A stretch of 22,090 nucleotides of DNA, taken from the NCBI GenBank assembly GCA_003218735.1, contig QHOJ01000077.1:1-22090 (forward strand), given 5' to 3'. The notes beneath the pieces are model-generated. The model did not search any database and was not told where the DNA came from. It was given only the letters and a program-made list of their open reading frames with translations. The DNA is from Verrucomicrobiota bacterium (lineage in GTDB: Bacteria; Verrucomicrobiota; Verrucomicrobiia; Chthoniobacterales; UBA10450). The translations under genes were made by a program, and so were the position numbers. Below, piece after piece: positions 13,932 to 22,048 of this stretch. Each line of letters begins with the position of its first letter. Within the stretch, counting starts at the first letter, position 1.

Positions 13932-16900
13932 TCAGGCCGATTTCAAAATATGCTTGATACCGCGGATGGGAATGACGACCCAGTCGGGACGGTTGTTTAG
14001 TTCGTAGCCGATTTCGTAAACCGCTTTGTCGAGCAGATAGGCTTCGAGCATGATCTGAAGGTCCTCGGAATTTTGCGGAATGAAAATGGCGCCGGCGGTT
14101 GTCTTCAAATAACTTTCCAGGAAAATGCTGCTGACTTGGCGATACCAAAGATCGGCCCAACGCTCCAGGAAAGGGACATCTTCGGTGCGCATGGCCGGCT
14201 GCCACAGGGCGCTGTAAGCAGCGTATTGAAATGAGCGCATCATTCCGGCGACGTCGCGCAATGCACAGCGCTTCAACTTCCGTTCGCTGAGCGCCCGCGC
14301 CGGTTCGCCTTCAAAATCGAGAATGACAAAATCCTTTCCCGTATATAGCACCTGGCCGAGATGATAGTCGCCATGGATGCGGATTTTTGCGGCATTTGAG
14401 CGACGGTCGAGCAGCCGTCTTTCTCGCGCGAGAATTTCTTGTTCCGCAGCGATAACCTCTTTGGCTTCCTCTCGAGACACTTTGGACAAGTTCGATAATT
14501 TCTTTTCGAGAAGAGTAAACGCGCGCCTGAGCAACGTCCGCATCGACTGGTAAACTGAACGTTGCGCCATCGCATTGAAGGGTTCGGGCGCGAAGGCGCG
14601 ATCATCATTGTTTGAAGCAAGCGCGAGATGCAATTCGCCCGTGCGTTGTCCGAGCAGCTTCGCTTTTTCCGGATAAACGCCGCCGATCAATTCATCGAGA
14701 AGTGAAGCAGGAGGCGTGGCTTGATTCTGGAGATCGGCTTTGCGACCCAGCACGCGCTCATAGTAACGGCCGACTGCGTCCAGAGTGCGTGCCCAGACAT
14801 CACTTTCGTTCGGAACAGCGCTTTGCAAAAGGCAGACGACCGTCGGCTCGGACTTTTTGCGGCGAAATTCGATGGCGCCGACAAAAGCCGGCACGTTCGG
14901 GAAGTTGGCACGCTCGGTGAGAAAACGCGTTATTTCGACATCAGGATTGACGCCGTCCTCGAGTTTGCGATAGAGCTTTAGGAAGAATTTATTATCGAAA
15001 AGCATCGATGAGTTACTCTGTTCCCCACCCAGAACTTGAGATCGGCCCGATAGGACGAGAGAATCGGCTCCGAGGGACTTACTCGCGATACCGATGAGAT
15101 CGCCCGTGCCCCCGTTCATAGTCTGCCGTTGCACGATCGCTCCGAACAACTGAGACCGAAAGTTCTCATCCCAAATCGCATCGTATAGAATCGTCTCTTT
15201 GGCGCCCGCGAAACGCGCGATGATTGCGTGCGCAGCGTTGCGCAAAACAGCACGCGCAGCTTCGTCAGACGCAATCTTTACAGGCAAGGAATAAATTTCC
15301 GTAGGGCCATCCAGATAACTGACCTCGACGAACCAAAGGCGCGCTGCGTCTGCCCCGGATGAGATGGCAGTTTGCTCGATCACCCTAAGATGACGAAAAG
15401 TCCGTGCTTTTGAGCCAAACCAGCGACAGGTCTGGATGTAATTGGGCAGAACTTCGCGCTCGATCGGTACGCGCTGACCGTCTGCCAGCAAGGTTTGCAG
15501 GTCGGCAGGAGCATCGATCATGGGCACAATGCGTTTCCTAGAAGCGCGCCGGCCATCCGTTTGCGCCTGCAGAGCGAACCAATAATGAGCATGTGGGCCA
15601 AGCGTAATGACATAAGGCGACTTCTTGATCGGGCGGAAGAGATTGCGGCTAAACACCTCCATCGGCACACTCCCGGCGAAACGTGACAGGTCCAACTCCA
15701 CGGACTGCGCAAAACGCGAGAGGTTCACAACGACAACGATTGTCTCATTCTCGAAGCATCGAAGAAATGCGAGCACCTTGGCGTTATCCGGATAGAGAAA
15801 TTCAAGTGAACCGCGCGAAAACGCCTTGAAGTTTTTCCGCATCGCAATGACCCGGCGCATCCACCAAAGCAGGGAGGAGAGATTCTTTTGCTGGTTCTCA
15901 ACGTTGACAGCTTCATAGTGATATTCTGGATCGATCGTAATCGGCAAATAAAGCTGCTGCGGATTCGCTCTTGAAAATCCCGCATTACGGTCCGGGCTCC
16001 ATTGCATGGGTGTGCGGCAACCGTTGCGATCGCCCAGATAAAAATTGTCGCCCATCCCAATCTCATCGCCGTAATAAATAATCGGTGTTCCCGGCATGGA
16101 GAAAAGCAGCGTGTTGAGCAGCTCGATTTTGCGGCGGCTGTTTGCGAGGAGCGGTGCCAGTCGTCGCCGGATGCCAAGGTTAATACGGGCGTGCGGGTCG
16201 GTCGCGTAAACGCGATACATGTAATCTCGCTCTTCATCGGTCACCATTTCGAGGGTCAGCTCATCATGATTGCGCAGGAACATCGCCCACTGGCAATTGT
16301 CCGGAACCGGCGGCGTCTGCTCGATGATATCGATAACTGGAAACCGGTCCTCCATTTGCAACGCCATGAACATGCGCGGCATCAGCGGGAAATGAAAACT
16401 CATGTGCGATTCATCGCCCTTGCCAAAGTAAGCGACCGCGTCCTCCGGCCATTGGTTCGCTTCCGCAAGCAGCATCCGGTTTGGAAATTTTGCGTCGACA
16501 TGCGCGCGTAACTTCTTGAGATACACATGTGTCTCCGGCAAATTCTCGCAGCTTGTCCCTTCCCGTTCATAAAGATAGGGAACGGCGTCGAGACGCAGCC
16601 CATCGACACCCATGGCGAGCCAAAAATCGCAGACTTTCTCGACTGCCTCATGCACGGCTGCATTGTCGAAATTCAAATCTGGCTGGTGCGAATAAAAGCG
16701 ATGCCAGTAATAAGCTTTTGCTACTGGGTCCCACGCCCAGTTGGATGTTTCGAAATCTTTGAAAATGATGCGCGCATCCTTGTATTTTTCTGGGGTGTCG
16801 CTCCAGACATAGAATTCGCGTTCGGGTGAGCCAGGCGCAGCGCGTCGCGACCTTTGGAACCACAGGTTTTGATCGGACGTGTGATTAATCACCAGTTCCG

Positions 16901-17213
16901 TGATGACACGCAGGGTGCGCTGATGTGCTGCATCGAGGAACGAACGGAAATCGTCCAGTGTGCCAAAGTTTGGATTAACATCGAAGTAATCGGCGATGTC
17001 GTAGCCATCATCACGAAGTGGCGAAGGATAAAACGGAAGAAGCCAAATAGCCGTGACTCCGAGCTCCTGTAGGTAACCCAGTTTCTCAATCAGACCACGG
17101 AAATCCCCCATTCCGTCGCCGTCGCTGTCACAAAAGGTTTTGACGTGCAGCTCGTAGATGACTGCATCCCTGTACCAAAGCGGATCGGCGTTCTCACCAT
17201 GCGGCTGCGTCAT
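13932..17213 (-). CDS. treS: trehalose synthase-maltokinase fusion (TreS-Mak)
   Basis: The N-terminal half interconverts trehalose and maltose; the C-terminal half phosphorylates maltose with ATP to maltose 1-phosphate, the donor for GlgE-type alpha-glucan synthesis. Of 1,093 residues, about 1-550 form a GH13 alpha-amylase-type domain with nucleophile Asp209 (GLRLDAVPY), acid/base Glu251 (LLAEANQWPE) and Asp317 (FLRNHDELT); GDGMGDFRGL and GYDIADY are also typical. From about 565 the maltokinase follows: a cap with LPNYIQTCRWFGSKART, and the kinase motifs HGDYHLGQVL (catalytic Asp949) and ILDFEGEP (metal-binding Asp966). The fusion is known in many bacteria. I start at the ATG at 17213 (MTQPHGENADPLWYRDAVIYE); the longer frame from 17279 adds 22 unrelated residues. 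No GlgE or GlgB gene is in the window. Confidence 0.93.
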   Translation of the reverse strand: MTQPHGENADPLWYRDAVIYELHVKTFCDSDGDGMGDFRGLIEKLGYLQELGVTAIWLLPFYPSPLRDDGYDIADYFDVNPNFGTLDDFRSFLDAAHQRTLRVITELVINHTSDQNLWFQRSRRAAPGSPEREFYVWSDTPEKYKDARIIFKDFETSNWAWDPVAKAYYWHRFYSHQPDLNFDNAAVHEAVEKVCDFWLAMGVDGLRLDAVPYLYEREGTSCENLPETHVYLKKLRAHVDAKFPNRMLLAEANQWPEDAVAYFGKGDESHMSFHFPLMPRMFMALQMEDRFPVIDIIEQTPPVPDNCQWAMFLRNHDELTLEMVTDEERDYMYRVYATDPHARINLGIRRRLAPLLANSRRKIELLNTLLFSMPGTPIIYYGDEIGMGDNFYLGDRNGCRTPMQWSPDRNAGFSRANPQQLYLPITIDPEYHYEAVNVENQQKNLSSLLWWMRRVIAMRKNFKAFSRGSLEFLYPDNAKVLAFLRCFENETIVVVVNLSRFAQSVELDLSRFAGSVPMEVFSRNLFRPIKKSPYVITLGPHAHYWFALQAQTDGRRASRKRIVPMIDAPADLQTLLADGQRVPIEREVLPNYIQTCRWFGSKARTFRHLRVIEQTAISSGADAARLWFVEVSYLDGPTEIYSLPVKIASDEAARAVLRNAAHAIIARFAGAKETILYDAIWDENFRSQLFGAIVQRQTMNGGTGDLIGIASKSLGADSLVLSGRSQVLGGEQSNSSMLFDNKFFLKLYRKLEDGVNPDVEITRFLTERANFPNVPAFVGAIEFRRKKSEPTVVCLLQSAVPNESDVWARTLDAVGRYYERVLGRKADLQNQATPPASLLDELIGGVYPEKAKLLGQRTGELHLALASNNDDRAFAPEPFNAMAQRSVYQSMRTLLRRAFTLLEKKLSNLSKVSREEAKEVIAAEQEILARERRLLDRRSNAAKIRIHGDYHLGQVLYTGKDFVILDFEGEPARALSERKLKRCALRDVAGMMRSFQYAAYSALWQPAMRTEDVPFLERWADLWYRQVSSIFLESYLKTTAGAIFIPQNSEDLQIMLEAYLLDKAVYEIGYELNNRPDWVVIPIRGIKHILKSA

Positions 17214-17508
17214 GAGGCTAACTCTTGGCGCACAAATGGCGCACGGCAAGTTATCGATATCCCAATCACTTGCGAACAAAACGCCTCGCCCTCGCGAGCG
17301 CGCAGCGTGAGATGACCTTTATTACGAAGTCACAGCGAACCGTCGTTTGCTCAGAACTATGTCTGCGGGACCACCGATCTGAGCGCTTTACCTTGAAAGC
17401 GTTGGACGAATTCCTTTGCACAGACTAAGACACCCAAATGACCGATCCGCATCCGATCCATTCCTGCCTTCAACCTCTTGCCTTCGGCGGCTGAATTTAA
17501 TTTTTTGC
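17214..17508. promoter_or_regulatory. divergent upstream region with short direct repeat
   Basis: This 295-base region separates treS-mak (minus) from the sigma-factor gene (plus) and must hold both promoters. TGGCGCAC occurs twice (17226-17233 and 17237-17244) at an 11-base period, one DNA turn, starting 13 bases upstream of the treS-mak ATG. A palindrome CTCGCGAG lies at 17291-17298. I see no convincing -35/-10 pair and no small gene; the sigma-gene frame can be extended to 17416 but without family resemblance. Confidence 0.35.
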
Positions 17509-18162
17509 ATGCATCGGAAAGAAAGAAAACAAGCGCGCCGCAAAGGAAAACGGCAGACCCGTCGCTTCTCTGCTCCTCCGCAACTCGAGCCGGGCGCGCT
17601 AACCGATCTGGAGTTAATGCGAGCGATCCAGGCTGAAGACCCCGATGCGCTTTCCCAGCTTTACGATCGGTACAATGGAATTTTGAAAGCGCTCATTCTG
17701 CGCGTGATCCATAACGAAGCTGAGGCCGACGATCTTCTGCAGGAAATTTTCATGGAGATCTGGAACCAGGCAAAAAATTTCTCTGCCGAAAAGGGAAAAC
17801 CGCTGGGTTGGATGGTTACGCTGGCGCGCCGGCGAGCGATTGACGGCTTGCGAAAAAAGCAAGCCTACGCCCGGGCTGAGGAGCGCCTGCAAAATGAGGT
17901 CGAACAGCAACCTGATGCCTGGGTCCACAATGCCACCGAAGAAGAAATCGTCCTGGGCGACACCCGCGTTCTTATACGCAAAGTAATCAACGGCCTTCCA
18001 CCGGCCCAGCAGCAGGCGATCGATCTCGCATTTTTTCGGGGTATGAGCCAGCGCGAAATCGCCGCAAAAACGAATACACCGTTAGGCACGGTCAAAACGC
18101 GGCTCGAATTGGGGCTGAAAAAAATCTATGACGGGCTGAAGGAATTGAAAGATGAACTTTGA
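17509..18162 (+). CDS. ECF-type RNA polymerase sigma factor (SigK/SigL-like)
   Basis: The 217-residue protein has a very basic start (MHRKERKQARRKGKRQTRR) and the two ECF sigma regions. Region 2 is at about 47-115: ALSQLYDRYNGILKALILRV, AEADDLLQEIFMEIWNQ and WMVTLARRRAIDGLRKK. Region 4 is at about 150-212: INGLPPAQQQAIDLAFFRG and the helix-turn-helix MSQREIAAKTNTPLGTVKTRLE. The wording LARRRAIDGLR and GTVKTRLELGLKK is typical of the group paired with RskA-like anti-sigma factors. I choose the ATG at 17509; an in-frame start at 17416 adds 31 residues unlike the family. Its 3' end overlaps the next gene by 11 bases, so the two are surely co-transcribed, and that small product is the likely regulator. 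Confidence 0.88.
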   Translation: MHRKERKQARRKGKRQTRRFSAPPQLEPGALTDLELMRAIQAEDPDALSQLYDRYNGILKALILRVIHNEAEADDLLQEIFMEIWNQAKNFSAEKGKPLGWMVTLARRRAIDGLRKKQAYARAEERLQNEVEQQPDAWVHNATEEEIVLGDTRVLIRKVINGLPPAQQQAIDLAFFRGMSQREIAAKTNTPLGTVKTRLELGLKKIYDGLKELKDEL

Positions 18163-18388
18163 GCGATTCCAAAACCAGTCGCGGCTTTATGTCATAGGCG
18201 CGCTCGATCCTGACGAGGCGGAGGAATTCGAGAAAGCACGCAAAAAATTCGGGAAAAAGGCGGAGGATTTCATAACTGAATGTTATGAGTTGCACGAAGC
18301 ATTTGCGCTCAGCTTGCGCCCAGCGAAAGCTTCTGCTGCAATCAAGGACCGCCTCATGGCGATGGTGCGAGAACGGAAACAGCCTTAA
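18152..18388 (+). CDS. short anti-sigma-like protein (no membrane part)
   Basis: The 78-residue product resembles only the N-terminal sigma-binding part of RskA-type anti-sigma factors: RLYVIGALDPDEAEEFEKAR (residues 11-30), then an amphipathic helix FITECYELHEAFALSLRP and a basic end RLMAMVRERKQP. RskA-type factors normally continue into a membrane helix and an outer domain; here the frame stops about where the membrane helix would start. The His and Cys pairs of zinc-type anti-sigma domains are absent, with only one cysteine (Cys44). It overlaps the sigma gene by 11 bases and its TAA directly abuts the stop of the convergent DUF2017 gene. Either it is a soluble minimal anti-sigma factor or a shortened one; I see no leftover coding sequence downstream. 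Confidence 0.6.
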   Translation: MNFERFQNQSRLYVIGALDPDEAEEFEKARKKFGKKAEDFITECYELHEAFALSLRPAKASAAIKDRLMAMVRERKQP

Positions 18389-18898
18389 TTATCTGGAGGC
18401 GGGTTCCCAACCATCCAATTCGCGCAGGATGAATTCCTGAAGGAATCCATAGAAGTTGACCTGGAACAAGCTCAAGTCCCGCCGCGATCCGATCGGTGAG
18501 CGATAATGATCGCACAGCTCGCCGTCGGTGAAATTGTATTTCGCGGCAATGACCAGCCGCGCCTGATTGAGTGCGCTCAACCATGCTTCGGCATGTTTTG
18601 ACGGAATACGCAATGTGCGGTCGGCAAACGTTTTCTCGTTCCCGCTTAGTTGTTCAAGGTCTGCCGCCACTGTTTCCGTTGCCGTCTGAAAGAGCCGCCG
18701 TAACTCAGGTTTCACATAAAGTTTCCATTCGGCGCAAATCTCAGCTTCGTTCGGGTCTGCCGGTGGACTGAAGAGGCGTTGCTCAGCGGCGGGTACGCCT
18801 TCGGGATTACCGCTGGTAGGAATTTGACGCAAAAGCTCCGCAAGAAATGGATCGAGCTCCGATATTTCGATCTGATCTTTTCGCCGGCAAATCTCCAT
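18389..18898 (-). CDS. DUF2017 family protein
   Basis: The 169-residue protein matches the DUF2017 pattern: FLAELLRQIPTSG early, ICAEWKLYVKPELRRLFQTA in the middle, IPSKHAEAWLSALNQARLVIAA, and LFQVNFYGFLQEFILREL near the end. It is predicted cytosolic and largely helical, with unknown function. In actinobacteria DUF2017 genes also sit next to clpS, so the pair here (separated by one base) suggests a shared role in ClpS-dependent proteolysis; this is inference from context. I use the ATG at 18898 (MEICRRKDQIEISELDPF), directly after the clpS stop; the longer frame to 19054 only re-reads clpS in another frame. Confidence 0.75.
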   Translation of the reverse strand: MEICRRKDQIEISELDPFLAELLRQIPTSGNPEGVPAAEQRLFSPPADPNEAEICAEWKLYVKPELRRLFQTATETVAADLEQLSGNEKTFADRTLRIPSKHAEAWLSALNQARLVIAAKYNFTDGELCDHYRSPIGSRRDLSLFQVNFYGFLQEFILRELDGWEPASR

Positions 18899-18899
18899 A

Positions 18900-19241
18900 T
18901 CAAACGGTTTTCTCGAGCGTCGCGAGCAGGAGATATCCGTGCAACTGCTGCACATACAATTCTGCTCGCTCGCGCATTCCGCTCCATAAAATCGAGCGTC
19001 CTTTGTGATGTACCTCCAGCATGTGGCGCTCGGCTTTCTCCCTCGGATAACCAAAGACTCGCTGGAACACCATTGTCACGTAACTCATCAGATTCACCGG
19101 ATCGTTATGCACCACCACTTGCCACGGAAGATCGACATCTTCTTTCGAACGCATTTCTTTTTCGATCGTGGGCTCATCAACTGTCGGTGGCGTCGCATTT
19201 CTCGGGACAGAAAAAGTAGTAACCGCTACGCCTTCTGCCAT
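18900..19241 (-). CDS. clpS: ATP-dependent Clp protease adaptor ClpS
   Basis: ClpS binds proteins with bulky hydrophobic N-terminal residues and hands them to the Clp chaperone-protease. Residues about 35-113 form the ClpS core: LPWQVVVHNDPVNLMSYV (the NDP motif that holds the N-degron alpha-amino group), VFQRVFGYPREKAERHMLEVHHKG and ELYVQQLHGYLLLATLEK. The NDPVNLMSYVT wording is like that of actinobacterial ClpS rather than the NDDYT wording of proteobacterial ones. The first 35 residues are a flexible tail (PPTVDEPTIEKEM). I use the ATG at 19241 (113 residues); an ATG at 19274 would add 11 residues. It is followed by DUF2017 after one base and preceded by ybeY. Confidence 0.85.
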   Translation of the reverse strand: MAEGVAVTTFSVPRNATPPTVDEPTIEKEMRSKEDVDLPWQVVVHNDPVNLMSYVTMVFQRVFGYPREKAERHMLEVHHKGRSILWSGMRERAELYVQQLHGYLLLATLEKTV

Positions 19242-19371
19242 CGCCACCTGGTTCCAAAGTGGCTCTCCGCTCATACGGAAAACGCTAACATAGGCCGCCT
19301 TCAGTTCAAACCGGATGCCTATTTTGCAGGCGGTTGTGGTTGGGGTTAGTGAACCAGACCAGTGGCTTTGG

Positions 19372-19824
19372 CTACGACGACGCAGCGAGGATTTTTTCCT
19401 GCGCCGCCTCCATTTTTTGCGAGCCGGCTTCGCTTCGGTCGTCGAGACCGTGCAGGTGCAAAAGCCCATGGACGATATAGAGCCGAACCTCGCGCGCTAA
19501 CGAATTGCCGAAAAGGCGGGCATGCCGGCGCGCCGTGTCGGCACTGATAAAAATTTCGCCGTGTTGAAACGTTATTACGTCCGTCGGCCCTGATTGGTTA
19601 AGAAAGCGCCGATTCAATAATGCCATGCGCCGATCGGAAATGAACAAAATGGAAATCTCGTGCTGCCTGGTCAAATCGGCTTGTTTGTCTTTTCGCAACT
19701 GCAGACAAAGCCGCAATGCTTTCGCTGCAAACTTCTGAAGAATGGCAACATCAATCGAAACAGCGCGCTGTAAATTACGGACGACGACTTGGGGAGCGAT
19801 ATCGCCTATCCCACCGCGTCTCAT
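19372..19824 (-). CDS. ybeY: rRNA maturation endoribonuclease YbeY
   Basis: YbeY is a metal-dependent RNase for 16S rRNA 3'-end processing and ribosome quality control. The 150-residue product has ISILFISDRRMALLNRRFL (58-75), TDVITFQHGEIFIS (81-94) and the metal site VHGLLHLHGLDDRSEAG with His119 and His123. The usual third ligand histidine (HxxxHxxxxxH) is Asp129 here, a change I recall in some other phyla as well, so activity is still likely. The ATG at 19824 overlaps the panE stop (ATGA), giving normal length; longer frames re-read panE. It is cytosolic. Downstream, clpS begins after 130 bases. Confidence 0.85.
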   Translation of the reverse strand: MRRGGIGDIAPQVVVRNLQRAVSIDVAILQKFAAKALRLCLQLRKDKQADLTRQHEISILFISDRRMALLNRRFLNQSGPTDVITFQHGEIFISADTARRHARLFGNSLAREVRLYIVHGLLHLHGLDDRSEAGSQKMEAAQEKILAASS

Positions 19825-20776
19825 GATGAATGGCTCGCGATCTTTGACGCTGATTTCTTTTCGCGGCCTGTTTCGCCAAGAGATTTTAGAAGGGCGTAAA
19901 TAACTTCGAGACGCGGAACATCCGCTCCCACAGTAATGGCACGGCGCAGCGGCTCGCCCCAAATCGGTTCGATCTCAAGCGGCCTGCCTGCTTCCCAATC
20001 CAGTAACGTCGATGGTCTGTACGCGCCGATCTTTTCTGTTCGCCTCATTTCCTGAGCAGCAGCAGCGCGCTCCAGCGGATATCCGCATTTATTCGCGGTC
20101 TCGATCACTTCGTCCATCAGGCCAAGGGTCGTGCGGCGCAGATCTTTGTCCTGGAGAATTGCGGCGGTGTCGATTCCGCCAGCCAGGATCGACAATCCGT
20201 TAAATGGAACGTTGCAAACTAGTTTCCGCCATCGCTCCAACGCGAGATTTTCGAGGACTGTGCATTGAACACCACCGCGAGTGAGTTCCGCCGCGACTGC
20301 ATGCGTCCGCGGTTGCGACGCGCGCCCATATTCGCCAAGCATCATGTGACCGTAATCGTAGCGTTCGATTTTCGTGCGTGAAGTTCGACTCAGACAAATG
20401 AAACAAATCGCGCCGAGCACCCGCTCCGCGCCGAAGTGCTCAGCGAGAAATTCTTCGTTGCCAAGACCATTTTGCATCGTCAGCAGCATCGTGCGCGGAT
20501 GCAGGAGCGGTGGAACAAGCTCGATAAATCGAGATTGAAGTCGCCTTCACGGAAATCAAAATCAAATCACATGGACTGATTTCTTTCGTCGAGTTGTAAC
20601 AATTGACTTCCGTGAGACGAAAATTTTCACCCGAGCCCTGAATGCACAAACCTGCGCAACGAATCTCGCTCAGATCGCCGCGCATCAGAAAGTGAATCGC
20701 CGCCACTGCAGGCGAGTTTTATGCCGTAATAACTCCCGATCGCGCCAGAACCGACCACTGCAATGCGAAGATTCAT
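19821..20776 (-). pseudogene. panE: 2-dehydropantoate 2-reductase (PanE/ApbA-like), multiply frameshifted
   Basis: Pieces in three frames together make a ketopantoate reductase, the NADPH enzyme that makes pantoate for coenzyme A. From the ATG at 20776: MNLRIAVVGSGAIGSYYG (nucleotide-binding GxGxxG). Then a frame change near 20694-20706 leads to IHFLMRGDLSEIR and CDLILISVKATS. Two more single-base losses, near 20533-20537 and 20523-20528, lead to MLLTMQNGLGNEEF. The last frame is open to 19821, with WRKLVCNVPFNGLSILAGG and PLEIEPIWGEPLRRA, typical of the C-terminal domain. Adding about four bases gives 960, or 319 residues, the normal size. The missing bases are A/T in short runs for two of the three lesions. 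It is either a pseudogene or a poor consensus. It lies between ndh and ybeY. Confidence 0.75.
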
Positions 20777-20780
20777 CACT

Positions 20781-22048
20781 TTACGCCGGGGGACGCATCT
20801 CTGATTGGAAATTGCGAGTGATCAATCGCGCTCCCGCATTGAATGTGAGATAGGCCCAGGCCCATTGGAAAAGCACTGCGAGCCGGTTACGAAAGCCCAC
20901 TAGAAAAATGATGTGCACAAACAACCAGACCAGCCAGGCCGGAAGGCCGCTCAAATGGACAAAATTCAAATCCGCGACTGCTTTGTTCCGTCCTATCGTA
21001 GCCATGCTTCCCTTATCCCAATAGCGGAATGGCCGCGGTTCGCGGTTCTTAATCATTCGCAAAATATTTCTGGCGGCATGGCGGCCCTGTTGCATCGCGA
21101 CCGGTGAAACTCCCGGCAAAGGCTGTCCAGTTTGATGAGAAAAATTTGCCAGATCACCGATCACTTGAACTTCAGGATGACCGGGAATCGTAAGATCGTC
21201 GTCCACCATCACGCGGCCGACTCGATCGACCGCCACGCCGAGCGTTTTGCCGACAAATGAAGCATTATTACCTGCCGCCCAGATTTTCACGCGGCACGGA
21301 ATAAATTCGTCGCCCACTTGCAATCCGGTCTCGGTGAGATTCGTCGCGCGCACACCCGTGCGCACTTCTACACCAAGATCGACAAGTTGTTTCATTGCGC
21401 TGGAGGATAAATCCTCTGGAAAACTGGCCAGCAGACGCGGCTCGCCTTCAATGAGAATGACCCGCGCCTGGGATGGATCGATATGCCGGAAATCTTTTGC
21501 CAGGGTATAGCGCGCGATCTCTGCGATAGCGCCTGCCATTTCCACGCCGGTGGGTCCGCCGCCAATGATTACAAAAGTCATCACGGACTTGCGCGCCGCT
21601 TCATCAGTGATTTTCTCACCATGAGCAAGCGTCGTCGGAGCTCGATTGCGTCCTCCAGACTTTTTAGTCCGGGCGCTAATTTTTCCCATTCGTTGTGTCC
21701 GAAATAAGAGTGCCGGGCACCGGTGGCGAGGATCAAAAAGTCGTAGGGGATTTCCATATCGGTCGTCTTTATTTTTTTGGCAGCAACATCGACCGATCGC
21801 ACTTCGGCAAGGATCACTTCCATGTTTTTGCATTTGCTCAAGATCGCCCGTACTGGCGCAGCGATGTCGGCCGGTGACAGTGCAGCCGTCGCGACCTGAT
21901 AAAGCAATGGCTGGAAAAGATGGTAGTTCGTACGGTCGATGACGGTCACGCGTACATCCTTACAGGCGAGCTTCTTTGCCGCCTCGAGCCCGCCAAAACC
22001 CGCTCCAACTATGACGACGTGCGGTTTTTTCTCGGGCGTGTTCTGCAT
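20781..22048 (-). pseudogene. ndh: type II NADH dehydrogenase (NDH-2), frameshifted
   Basis: NDH-2 is a single-subunit membrane-associated flavoprotein that passes electrons from NADH to quinone without pumping protons. The first frame (22048 to about 21620) has the FAD site HVVIVGAGFGGLEAAKKLA and LLYQVATAALSPADIAAPVR, ending ELRRRLLM. The second frame continues from about 21617 with TDEAARKSVMTFV, the NAD site IIGGGPTGVEMAGAIAEI, VIGDLANF and the C-terminal membrane-binding part AWLVWLFVHIIFLVGF and QWAWAYLTF. One base (or four) is missing around 21615-21623. Restored length is about 422 residues, the normal size. All key motifs are intact. The stop at 20781-20783 is four bases before the panE start. 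The window ends 42 bases upstream of the start, so the promoter is only partly visible. Confidence 0.85.

Noticed and set aside
16002..16511. Plus-strand frame inside treS-mak
   Set aside because: Antisense shadow of a well-supported gene with catalytic motifs.
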